NCBI RefSeq assembly: GCF_016865485.1
Contig: NZ_AP024452.1
Span: forward strand, 310,001-374,000
Source of the DNA: Luteitalea sp. TBR-22
GTDB taxonomy: Bacteria > Acidobacteriota > Vicinamibacteria > Vicinamibacterales > Vicinamibacteraceae
DNA: 64,000 nt
Direction: 5' to 3'
Shown one piece after another: positions 47,736 to 55,601 of the stretch. The notes below the pieces were generated by a model. The model made no database searches. It was not told where the DNA came from and worked only from the letters and a program-made list of their open reading frames with translations. Every line of letters starts with the position of its first letter. Position 1 is the stretch's first letter. Position numbers and translations under genes: made by a program.

Positions 47736-48654
47736 CGAACGCGGCCAGTCGACGCCTTTCTTCCTCTGCTTCCTGGTGCTGATGACCGTGATGGTCGGCA
47801 CCATGGTCAACGTCGGGCAGGCAATCAACCGGCGCATCGCGCTGCAGATCGTCGCCGACGCGGGCGCCTGGACGGGCGCCACCAACATGGCGATCGGCCT
47901 CAACGGCTTGGCCGAGGTCAACCAGTGGCGCCGCGACATCGAGCCGATCGCGAGTGTCGGCGTGCCGCTGGCCGGCCTCATCGGCCTGGACGGCATGGTC
48001 CAGAAGATCTGGGAAGTCGGCACGATCATCATCAACTTCGTCGACACCGGCATCCAGGTCGGCTACGCCAAGATCCCCTACGACGAGGCAGCGCGCGTCA
48101 CCTGGTACAACGCGCACGATCTCTTCCCCGGCGAGCAACTGGAGTGGTACGAGGGCTACCGGCCCTGGGGCGATCCCGACGCCGTCAACGAGGAAGTGCC
48201 GTTCTCGAAGTCGCGCCCCACGGCGTGCCAGGACCAGCCGTTCTGGACCAGCACGTTCTTCGTCCTGCCCTGCCTGGTCGACCTGGCGCCGATCGAGAAC
48301 ACGGTCTACTACGTGGTGCCGTGCTTCCCCTTCGGCTACTGCCCGTCCTCCTACACGTACGTGAAGTGGTTCGAGAAGGAGGGCGAGGAGATCTCGTTCG
48401 TGTGGGTGGTCAAGGCGCCCGAGACCAAGGCGATCTTCAACCCCTTCGACGTGTTCGGCGACGACGCCATCCCCGAGATGGTCGCCGCCGCCCATGCCAA
48501 ACCCGTCGGCGGCACCATCGAGGAGGGCGAGGACGAGTACCGCGTCCGCATGGAGCCGCTCAGTGCCGCGGCGATGTACTTCTCGCCGAGCGCGGCGTTG
48601 CACGGCGGCAACTACGACCCCATCTTCGAGAAGTGGCGCCGTGTCCTCTACTGA
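47728..48654 (+). CDS. TadG-like pilus assembly protein
   Basis: A 308-residue protein. After the short leader MTSERG comes QSTPFFLCFLVLMTVMVGTMVN, one membrane helix without the usual Glu at +5, followed by NRRIALQIVADAGAWTGA. That RxxLQxAADAAA-like stretch is typical of TadG/Flp-associated proteins. The rest is a periplasmic domain with several aromatic and Cys residues. It overlaps both neighbours, so its expression is tied to TadE and the next pseudopilin. Confidence 0.72.
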   Translation: MTSERGQSTPFFLCFLVLMTVMVGTMVNVGQAINRRIALQIVADAGAWTGATNMAIGLNGLAEVNQWRRDIEPIASVGVPLAGLIGLDGMVQKIWEVGTIIINFVDTGIQVGYAKIPYDEAARVTWYNAHDLFPGEQLEWYEGYRPWGDPDAVNEEVPFSKSRPTACQDQPFWTSTFFVLPCLVDLAPIENTVYYVVPCFPFGYCPSSYTYVKWFEKEGEEISFVWVVKAPETKAIFNPFDVFGDDAIPEMVAAAHAKPVGGTIEEGEDEYRVRMEPLSAAAMYFSPSAALHGGNYDPIFEKWRRVLY

Positions 48655-49309
48655 CGTCCGTCGTGCCGCCCTCGTGACCGGTTCGCCGCGCGGTCGTCGC
48701 GGGCAGGCGACCATCGAGACGATGCTCATCGCCATGATGGGCGTCGTGTTCCTCGCGGTGGCCTTCCAGTTCTACCTGACCAACCGCAGCATCTCGCGCA
48801 CGCTGCAGGAGGTGCACGGCAAGATGCTGAGCGGGTTCTGGGAGTACAACAACAAGGACACCGAGTACAACCCGGAGACCGTGAAGGTGATCTGGTCGAC
48901 CAGCCAGGGCATCGACTCGGTGAGGGTGCCGCGGGTCGGGTTGCTGCAGGACGACCTGCCCGAGGACCTGCGCATCTACAGCCACTGGGTCGAGCAGCAC
49001 GGCGATCCGGACGACGACTGCGAGCCCTCGAGCCCGCCGTGCAAGCGCACCAAGGCCGGCGGCGGCCTCGATGCGGGATCGCCCTGGGACCTGGCCGGCC
49101 AGGGCATCGAGCAACTCGCCACCAGCGGCTACTACGACTGGCTCCTGTTCAACGGCACCAACGCCCTTGGCGACATGACCCAGCTCAAGGAGACCCTGCA
49201 GGACGTGCAGGGCGCGGCCCAGGTGCTCAACAACGTCGGGGACTGCATCGACGATCCCGTCGGCTGCGCCTGGGACTGCATCTGGGGCGACTGCCCCTGG
49301 GACATCTGA
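48641..49309 (+). CDS. TadE/TadF-like pseudopilin
   Basis: A 222-residue protein with a 21-residue basic leader ending in RRG, then QATIETMLIAMMGVVFLAVAF with Glu at +5. The periplasmic part is larger than in TadE and ends with a Cys/Trp-rich segment (DCIDDPVGCAWDCIWGDCPWDI) that could form disulfides. GTG 48641 overlaps the previous gene by 14 bp. It may be a tip or initiator subunit. Confidence 0.75.
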   Translation: MSSTDVRRAALVTGSPRGRRGQATIETMLIAMMGVVFLAVAFQFYLTNRSISRTLQEVHGKMLSGFWEYNNKDTEYNPETVKVIWSTSQGIDSVRVPRVGLLQDDLPEDLRIYSHWVEQHGDPDDDCEPSSPPCKRTKAGGGLDAGSPWDLAGQGIEQLATSGYYDWLLFNGTNALGDMTQLKETLQDVQGAAQVLNNVGDCIDDPVGCAWDCIWGDCPWDI

Positions 49310-49363
49310 AGCACGCCGGGCGTTCGGTCGGCGGCCCGCCACCTGTTTCCTGAGACGACACCT

Positions 49364-50206
49364 ATGTCCGGTCGCGCAAAGCTCCTCCTCTCCCTCGTCC
49401 TCGGCCTGCTCGCCGTGTTCCTCGTGTACGTCTACGTGCGCGGCATCGAACGGCAGCTGTACGAGGAAGTCGACATGCAGAACGTGGTGATCACCCGCGA
49501 GGCCATCGCCGCCGGGACCGCCATCGACCAGGGCCAGATCCAGCGGATCGCCGTGCCGCGCAAGTACCGCCAGCCCCAGACCTTCCCGACCGTGGAGGAG
49601 GTCGCCGGCCGCGTCGCCGTGGTGCCCATCGCCGCCGGCACGCAGGTGAGCGGCAGCATGCTGGCCGACGCCGGCGCCGAGGCGCTCTCGTTCGAGGTGC
49701 CGCGAGGCCGGCGCGCGGTGGCGATCACCGTCACCGACGACACCGGCGTCGGCGGCCTGATCCGTCCCGGCAACTTCGTCGACATCATCGGCACGTTCGA
49801 GTTCGGGCGGCCGGTCGGCTACCAGAACGGGCGCGTCCAGTACGCCGACGAGCGCACCGAGGTGCGCACGATGATGCAGAACGTGTTCGTCGTGGCGGTC
49901 AACAAGGAACTGCGCCGTGAGCGGGTCGAGCGCGAGACGCAGGGGTCGTCCGGCAACGCGCCGCCGCAGACGCGCGAGCGGTCGCTGCGCACCGTGACGC
50001 TGCTGGTCGAGCCCAACCGCGTGCAGGAACTCATCCTCGCCCAGAACGTCGGCGACCTCACGCTGTCGCTGCGGTCCTCGCTCGACGACACGGCCGTCAA
50101 CCTGCCGTTCCTCGACCCGATGCAGTTGCTCGGCGTGACCGTGCCGGTCAAGCCCAAGGCGCGCCCGTTGCAGTCGTTCCGCGACGTCGGCCGTGGCCTG
50201 TTCTGA
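49364..50206 (+). CDS. cpaB: Flp pilus assembly protein CpaB/RcpC
   Basis: A 280-residue protein with one N-terminal membrane span (about 6-26), an SAF domain (about 40-110, VVITREAIAAGTAID onwards) and an RcpC-type beta domain (ISFEVPRGRRAVAITVTDDTGVGGLIRPGNFVDIIG pattern, about 110-180). CpaB is a periplasmic, possibly glycan-binding partner of the CpaC secretin. It lies 54 bp after the pseudopilin genes and 15 bp before cpaC, as in classical tad loci. Confidence 0.93.
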   Translation: MSGRAKLLLSLVLGLLAVFLVYVYVRGIERQLYEEVDMQNVVITREAIAAGTAIDQGQIQRIAVPRKYRQPQTFPTVEEVAGRVAVVPIAAGTQVSGSMLADAGAEALSFEVPRGRRAVAITVTDDTGVGGLIRPGNFVDIIGTFEFGRPVGYQNGRVQYADERTEVRTMMQNVFVVAVNKELRRERVERETQGSSGNAPPQTRERSLRTVTLLVEPNRVQELILAQNVGDLTLSLRSSLDDTAVNLPFLDPMQLLGVTVPVKPKARPLQSFRDVGRGLF

Positions 50207-50221
50207 TCCAGAGGAGGCGTG

Positions 50222-51454
50222 ATGCTCTTCCCTCTCCGTCACCTCCGCGCCGCCGGCGTCGTGCTCGTCGCCCTCCTCGTGGGCGCGACCGCGGCGCTCG
50301 CGCAGCCCGTGCGCGAGGAACTGACGATCTACGTCAACGAGGTCACCACGTGGTCGCCCGGCTATGCGATGGGCGACATCGTGCTCGGCTCGCCGCTGAC
50401 CGCCGGCTACGAGCCGGTCGGCGGCCGCAAGCAGTTGATGCTGCGCGGCAAGAAGCCGGGCCGCACGACGCTCAACATCTGGGACCAGAAGAAGGTCCTG
50501 CGCCACGAGATCACGCTGATCGTGACCACCCGCGAGGCGCAGGCCGTCGAGGCCGACCTCCGCAACCTGCTGGCGCCGTATCCAGGCGTGTCGATCTCGA
50601 AGCTGGGTGGCGAGATGCTGCTGGTGGGCACGGTGAACAGCCAGGAGGAACTCACCGCGGTCAACAACCTGGCGCGGGTCGCGAAGGTGCAGTCGACCGT
50701 CACCGTGAAGGCGGCGGCACGCCCCGTCGTGCCGGCGGTCACGCCCATGGCGCCGACCACCGCGCCGGGGGCCGGCACCACCACGACGCCAGGCGCGCCG
50801 ACCACGACGCCCGGCGCCACCAGCGCGCCGGTGGCGACGGCGCCGGTTGCCGAGGCCGCGCCCAACGCCGTGGCCTACGAGCTCGAGCTGTTCGAGGCCA
50901 GCGTGCAGTTCAAGACCGGTGAGTACGGACGCGGCGTCGAGCCCTCGGGGCGCAGCCTGTACAAGGGCACGGTGACCGCGCCGATCGGCGGCGAGAACGA
51001 GATCTTCATCGGCGGCCCGGCGGTGGACCCGAAGAACAAGAACGACAAGTCGCTCAAGGACACGGGCATCAGGCTGACCGTGCGCCCGCGGCAGGGATCG
51101 CGCGGGTTGACCACCGCCGTGGAGGTCGAGACCAACGTGCCGCTCGAGTACAACCTGTACGACCCGGAGGTCTGGCGTCGCTCGCGGTACTCGTTCTCGA
51201 CGTCGGAGGGCGTGCCGTTCGCGGTGTCGGGCAACGACCTGCTGGCCGCCCCGGCGATCGCCGGCGGCATGAGCGCGATGGGCAAGGCGACGCGCGGCGC
51301 CTCGGCGGCCGGCAGCGTGCCGGGCGCGAGCAACGTCGGCCTGCAGTACGTGCCGGTGTTCGGCAGCCTGTTCGGATCGACCAACTACAAGAGCAAGAAG
51401 ACGCAGATCCTCGTCGTGTTCCGGCCCACCCTCACCACGGCGGCCCCCAGGTAA
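50222..51454 (+). CDS. cpaC: Secretin CpaC/RcpA
   Basis: A 410-residue protein with a signal peptide (to about 27), an N-terminal pilus-assembly domain (about 28-110), a BON-like region, a low-complexity Pro/Thr/Ala stretch (about 175-210) and a shortened secretin domain ending KKTQILVVFRPTL, the hallmark of the family. It forms the outer-membrane channel for the pilus. ATG 50222 is chosen because GAGGAGG lies at 50211-50217. The secretin part is on the short side, and a pilotin gene is not evident. Confidence 0.9.
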   Translation: MLFPLRHLRAAGVVLVALLVGATAALAQPVREELTIYVNEVTTWSPGYAMGDIVLGSPLTAGYEPVGGRKQLMLRGKKPGRTTLNIWDQKKVLRHEITLIVTTREAQAVEADLRNLLAPYPGVSISKLGGEMLLVGTVNSQEELTAVNNLARVAKVQSTVTVKAAARPVVPAVTPMAPTTAPGAGTTTTPGAPTTTPGATSAPVATAPVAEAAPNAVAYELELFEASVQFKTGEYGRGVEPSGRSLYKGTVTAPIGGENEIFIGGPAVDPKNKNDKSLKDTGIRLTVRPRQGSRGLTTAVEVETNVPLEYNLYDPEVWRRSRYSFSTSEGVPFAVSGNDLLAAPAIAGGMSAMGKATRGASAAGSVPGASNVGLQYVPVFGSLFGSTNYKSKKTQILVVFRPTLTTAAPR

Positions 51455-51458
51455 GGCC

Positions 51459-53525
51459 ATGCGACGCCTCAAGGTGATCGGCGTCACGTCCGGGTCGGGC
51501 GGCGCGGGCAAGACGTTCGTGGCGACCAACCTCGCCGTCGGCATCCTGCACCAGGTGCGGGGCGGCGTGCTGTTCCTCGACGCGTCGGCGCCGTGCCCGG
51601 GCGACGGCTGCCTGAAGATGGGGCTGCCGCGCAACAAGAGCGTCAGCGACCTGCTGCCGCTGCTCGACCGGCTGACGCCGGAGTTCCTGGCCTCGTACCT
51701 GATGTCGGCGCCATCGGGCGTGCCGTGCCTCTCGCTGGTCAACGACGTCGTGCAGGGCAACGCGCTGAACCGCAAGGTGCTCGAGCAGGTCTTCCGCGTG
51801 CTCGACCAGGCGTTCGACTACCTGGTCATGGACCTGTCGCTGCTGACCGGCGACGTCGGCGCCTTCCTGATCGACAGGACCGACCAGGTGTGCCTGGTCG
51901 TCGACCCGACCCCCGCCGGGCTGCAGCGCGCCGGGCACCTGCTCGGCCTGCTGCGGACGGCGCAGGTGCCGATCGCCGCGACCGGCCTCTGCGTCAACCG
52001 CACCACCGAGTCCCACACGGGGCTGAGCGCCGCGCAACTCGGTCCCCAGGTGCTCGCGTACCTGGCCGACCAGCCCGAGACCGTGCGTTGGGCGGAGACC
52101 AAGGGCCACACGCTGCTCGAACTGCGGCCCGACGACGAGCTGTCGGCCGGCTTTGCCGACCTGTCGCGCGCCTTCATCCAGCGCGCCTTCCGCCACCGCG
52201 CCGAGCAGGCCCGCGAGTCGTCGGGCGAGGCGACGCCCGCCGAGGCGCGGCGCGACCTGAAGCTCCGCATCCTGCGCCGCCTGATCGAGGAGATCGACCT
52301 CCGCAAGGGCGACCTCGGCTACCTGCACGACCCGGTCAAGCGCCAGGAGATGCACGTGCGCGTCGAGGGCAAGCTGGTGGCGCTCGTGCAGGAGGAAGCC
52401 ACCGAGGTCTCGCGGCAGGATCGCCGGCAGCTGGTGAAGGAGCTGATGGACGAGGCGCTCGGCCTCGGCCCGCTCGAGGATCTGCTCGAGGACCCGACGG
52501 TCACCGAGATCATGGTCAACCGCATCGACCAGGTGTACGTCGAGCGCAAGGGCCATCTGACGCTCAGCAACGTCAGCTTCCTCAGCAACGACCAGCTGCG
52601 CGGCATCATCGAGCGCATCGTCGCGCCGCTCGGCCGCCGCATCGACGAGAAGGTGCCGATGGTGGACGCCCGCCTGCGCGACGGCAGCCGCGTCAACGCG
52701 ATCATCCCGCCGCTGGCCCTCAAGGGGCCGGCGATCACGATCCGCAAGTTCTCCAAGAAGCTGCTCGGCATCCCCGATCTGATCGGGTTCGGCTCGATGA
52801 CCGAGCAGATCGCCACCTTCCTGGGCGCCGCGGTCCACGCGCGCCAGAACATCGTCATCTCCGGCGGCACGGGATCGGGCAAGACCACGCTCCTCAACGT
52901 GCTCTCGTCCTTCATCCCCGACGACGAGCGCATCGTCACCATCGAGGACGCCGCGGAGTTGCAGCTGCCGCAGGAGCACGTGGTGTCGCTCGAGTCCCGC
53001 CCGCCCAACATCGAGGGCGAGGGCGCGATCACGATCCGTGACCTGGTGCGCAACTCGCTGCGCATGCGCCCCGACCGCATCGTCGTCGGCGAGTGCCGTG
53101 GCGGGGAGGCACTCGACATGCTGCAGGCGATGAACACCGGCCACGACGGCTCGCTCACGACGCTGCACGCCAACACGCCGGTGGACGCGCTGAGCCGCCT
53201 CGAGACGCTCGCGCTGATGGCCGGCCTCGACCTGCCCGCCCGCGCCATCCGCGACCAGATCGCGTCGGCCGTGCAGCTGGTGGTGCAGCAGTCGCGCCTG
53301 CAGGACGGCAGCCGCCGCATCACCTACGTCACCGAGATCTGCGGCCAGGAAGGCACCGACTTCGTGACCCGCGACGTGTTCCGCTTCGAGCAGACCGGGC
53401 TGACGCCCGACGGCAAGGTGATCGGGCAGTTCCGGCCGACCGGGCACGTCCCGGAGTTCGTCAAGAGCCTGCCCAACTTCGGCATCCAGGTCCCGGAGGA
53501 GATCTTCCTCCACCAGACGCTATGA
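51459..53525 (+). CDS. CpaE-CpaF fusion: ParA-like localiser joined to Tad pilus ATPase
   Basis: A 688-residue protein. Residues 1 to about 255 form a MinD/ParA-like domain with SGSGGAGKT (11-19), a deviant Walker A without the signature Lys, as in TadZ/CpaE. After a linker, residues from about 290 form a full CpaF/TadA ATPase: N-terminal domain, Walker A GGTGSGKT (469-476), Asp box IVTIEDAAELQL, Walker B RPDRIVVGECRGGEA and His box LTTLHANTP. In most tad loci these are two genes. Fusion would fix localiser and motor in equal numbers. It overlaps tadB by 4 bp. Confidence 0.92.
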   Translation: MRRLKVIGVTSGSGGAGKTFVATNLAVGILHQVRGGVLFLDASAPCPGDGCLKMGLPRNKSVSDLLPLLDRLTPEFLASYLMSAPSGVPCLSLVNDVVQGNALNRKVLEQVFRVLDQAFDYLVMDLSLLTGDVGAFLIDRTDQVCLVVDPTPAGLQRAGHLLGLLRTAQVPIAATGLCVNRTTESHTGLSAAQLGPQVLAYLADQPETVRWAETKGHTLLELRPDDELSAGFADLSRAFIQRAFRHRAEQARESSGEATPAEARRDLKLRILRRLIEEIDLRKGDLGYLHDPVKRQEMHVRVEGKLVALVQEEATEVSRQDRRQLVKELMDEALGLGPLEDLLEDPTVTEIMVNRIDQVYVERKGHLTLSNVSFLSNDQLRGIIERIVAPLGRRIDEKVPMVDARLRDGSRVNAIIPPLALKGPAITIRKFSKKLLGIPDLIGFGSMTEQIATFLGAAVHARQNIVISGGTGSGKTTLLNVLSSFIPDDERIVTIEDAAELQLPQEHVVSLESRPPNIEGEGAITIRDLVRNSLRMRPDRIVVGECRGGEALDMLQAMNTGHDGSLTTLHANTPVDALSRLETLALMAGLDLPARAIRDQIASAVQLVVQQSRLQDGSRRITYVTEICGQEGTDFVTRDVFRFEQTGLTPDGKVIGQFRPTGHVPEFVKSLPNFGIQVPEEIFLHQTL

Positions 53526-54400
53526 CCCCGACGCTGCTCCTGATGAAGATGGGTGGACTCGGCGTGCTGTTTGCGGCCGCCGCGCTCTTCGTGAGCGGCG
53601 GCGGCGAGGCCGTGGGCGCCTGGTGGCGCGTGCGGACGCGCACGTACGGCTCCTGGATCGTCGACGAGTTCGACGCGATGTTCGAGGCCATCACGGTCGA
53701 GCGCGCGCAGGCCTTCATCACCGGCATGACGGTCGGCGGCGCGCTCATCGGCTTCCTGCTGGGCAACTCGCTCGGCAGCCGCGTGTTCTTCGCGATCTTC
53801 CTCGCCGCGCTCGGCTACTTCGTGCCGCAGTTCTTCGTGATCTGGCGCCGGCGGCAGCGCCTCGACCGCATCGACGACCAGCTGGTCGACGCGCTGCGCC
53901 TGATGTCGAACGGCCTCAAGGCGGGCCTCAGCCTGCAGCAGGCGCTCGAACTCGCCGTCCGCGAGACCAAGCCGCCCATCGCCGACGAGCTCGCGCGCGT
54001 CGTCAAGGAGATCCACCTCGGCCGCCTGATGGACGATGCGCTGCGTCGCTTCGCCGAGCGCGTGCCGCTCGAGGACAACCGCATCGTCGTCGACTCGATC
54101 CTGACGCTGCGCGAGACGGGCGGCAACCTGAGCGAGACGTTCGACGTGGTGGCCAACACCATCGTCGAGCGGAAGAAGGTGTCGGGCAAGATCAAGTCGA
54201 TGACCGCCCAGGGCATGACGCAGGGCTTCATCATGTGCCTCATGCCGCCGGGCATGCTGCTGCTGTTCTCGTTCATCGACCCCACCTACACGGCGCCGCT
54301 CTTCAACACGCTGCTCGGGTGGGTGGTGCTGGCCATCATCGCGGCGCTCGACCTGATGGGGCTCTGGCTGATGTTCAAGCTGGTGCAGATCGACGTATGA
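53522..54400 (+). CDS. tadB: Tad inner-membrane platform protein TadB
   Basis: A 292-residue protein with a GspF-like T2SSF domain (about 110-240): LRLMSNGLKAGLSLQQALELAVRE and the RETGGNLSETFDVVANTIVERKKV motif. Pairs of membrane spans lie before and after it. TadB forms, with TadC, the base on which the ATPase acts. The ATG overlaps the fusion ATPase stop by 4 bp, and its own stop overlaps the Flp4 start. Confidence 0.92.
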   Translation: MTPTLLLMKMGGLGVLFAAAALFVSGGGEAVGAWWRVRTRTYGSWIVDEFDAMFEAITVERAQAFITGMTVGGALIGFLLGNSLGSRVFFAIFLAALGYFVPQFFVIWRRRQRLDRIDDQLVDALRLMSNGLKAGLSLQQALELAVRETKPPIADELARVVKEIHLGRLMDDALRRFAERVPLEDNRIVVDSILTLRETGGNLSETFDVVANTIVERKKVSGKIKSMTAQGMTQGFIMCLMPPGMLLLFSFIDPTYTAPLFNTLLGWVVLAIIAALDLMGLWLMFKLVQIDV

Positions 54401-54648
54401 GCACGGGAGTCGGGAGTCGGCAGTCGGGAGTCGGGAGCCTCCCCGGCGTGGATCGCGGATCGCGGATCGCGGGTCGTCGCGCGTCGCGTCGAGGGCAGAC
54501 GACGACCGAGTACCTGATGATTGCGGGGATCATGACCGCCATCGGGATCCTGATCCTGCTGTGGATGTTCCAGCCGTGGCGCGAGACGGTCGAGGACGTG
54601 GCCGATTGCGTCCGGACCGACGACTGCGAGCCGGTGGGGGCGCAGTGA
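54397..54648 (+). CDS. Flp-type prepilin 4 with repeat-derived leader
   Basis: An 83-residue protein placed between tadB and tadC. After a 33-residue leader ending in RRG comes QTTTEYLMIAGIMTAIGILILL, a Flp signature with Glu at +5 and Tyr at +6. The tail has two cysteines (DCVRTDDC) that may form a disulfide. The leader is encoded by two heptamer arrays (GGGAGTC, 54404-54437; GGATCGC, 54449-54474) of the kind seen between genes elsewhere. The ATG overlaps the tadB stop. Confidence 0.82.
   Translation: MSTGVGSRQSGVGSLPGVDRGSRIAGRRASRRGQTTTEYLMIAGIMTAIGILILLWMFQPWRETVEDVADCVRTDDCEPVGAQ
54404..54474. repeat. Two heptamer arrays inside the Flp4 leader
   Basis: GGGAGTC/GGCAGTC units (54404-54437) and GGATCGC units (54449-54474) are translated as the leader peptide. 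The first array is the same family as the intergenic one at 12784-12814. Confidence 0.75.
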
Positions 54649-54715
54649 AGGTGACCATGCCGCACGACGACACGAGGGCGACGGGCCGCGGGCCCGCGAG
54701 GGAAGGCAGGGGCTG

Positions 54716-55591
54716 ATGCTCACCGTGATGCTGCTGGCCGGGATGGCGTGCGCGTTCCTGGCGGTGCTGCTGCTGGTGACCAGCATCGGCGCGCCGCGCG
54801 CCCGGGAAGGCAGCGCGGCGCCCTCCGAGGTGCCCGAGGGCGCGCCGGCCTTCGTCAAGGTGTTCTTTCCGGTCATCGCCGCCTTCTCGCGCCCGGCCCG
54901 CGGCGTGAAGTGGCCGACGTACCGGTCGCGCGCCGCCGTCTCGATCGCGCGGTCGGGGTGGGGCGACGGCTTCACGGTCAACCACCTGCTCGCGCTGAAG
55001 ATCCTGTGCGCACTGGTGCTGCCGCTGCTCGGGGCGCTGCTGTTCGCGCCGCTGCGCAACCCGGCCGTGTTCCTCATGGCGGCCGTCGGCGCGTTCGTGC
55101 TGCCCGACGTGATGCTGAGCAGCAGCCGCAAGCAGCGCGAGGCGCAGATCGTGCGGGCGCTGCCCGGCGCCGTCGACGTGCTGTCGCTGTCGGTGGAAGC
55201 CGGCCTCGAGTTCCTGATCGCGCTCGAGCGCCTGGTCAAGCGCGGGCTGAGCGGGCCACTGCGCGACGAGCTGACGGCGGTGCTCAACGACATCAGGCTG
55301 GGCACCACGCGATCGGAGGCGTTGCGGGCGATGGCCGCCCGCCTCGAGATCCCGCAGTTGTCCTCGTTCGTCTCGACGCTGGTGCAGGCCGACCTGCTCG
55401 GCGCCTCCATCGGCGACGTGCTCAAGTCGCAGGCATCGTTCCTGCGGACCGAGCGGTTCCAGCGGGCCGAGAAGGCCGGCGGGCAGGCGACGCAGAAGAT
55501 CATCTTCCCGATGCTGCTCTTCATCTTCCCGGCGGTGCTGCTGGTGGTCGTCGCGCCCATCGCCCTGAAGTTCATCTACTCGGATTTCTGA
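54716..55591 (+). CDS. tadC: Tad inner-membrane platform protein TadC
   Basis: A 291-residue protein with an N-terminal span, two central spans (about 95-130) and a T2SSF domain (about 150-270) including VDVLSLSVEAGLEFLIALERLV and LVQADLLGASIGDVLKSQA, ending in a hydrophobic pair. It partners TadB. The ATG at 54716 overlaps the stop of a possible 19-codon frame (54658-54717) that may couple its translation to the Flp4 gene; that small frame has no other support. Confidence 0.92.
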   Translation: MLTVMLLAGMACAFLAVLLLVTSIGAPRAREGSAAPSEVPEGAPAFVKVFFPVIAAFSRPARGVKWPTYRSRAAVSIARSGWGDGFTVNHLLALKILCALVLPLLGALLFAPLRNPAVFLMAAVGAFVLPDVMLSSSRKQREAQIVRALPGAVDVLSLSVEAGLEFLIALERLVKRGLSGPLRDELTAVLNDIRLGTTRSEALRAMAARLEIPQLSSFVSTLVQADLLGASIGDVLKSQASFLRTERFQRAEKAGGQATQKIIFPMLLFIFPAVLLVVVAPIALKFIYSDF

Positions 55592-55601
55592 GGTCCGGCC
55601 C

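Noticed and set aside
48560-51775. Very long open frame (over 1000 codons) on the minus strand across the Tad genes
   Set aside because: It is antisense to clear CpaB, CpaC and pseudopilin genes, has Arg/His/Asp-rich nonsense composition and no family motif. High GC makes antisense stops rare.
54658-54717. Possible 19-codon gene between Flp4 and tadC
   Set aside because: Its stop overlaps the tadC ATG, which hints at coupling, but the peptide has no motif and no clear ribosome-binding site.
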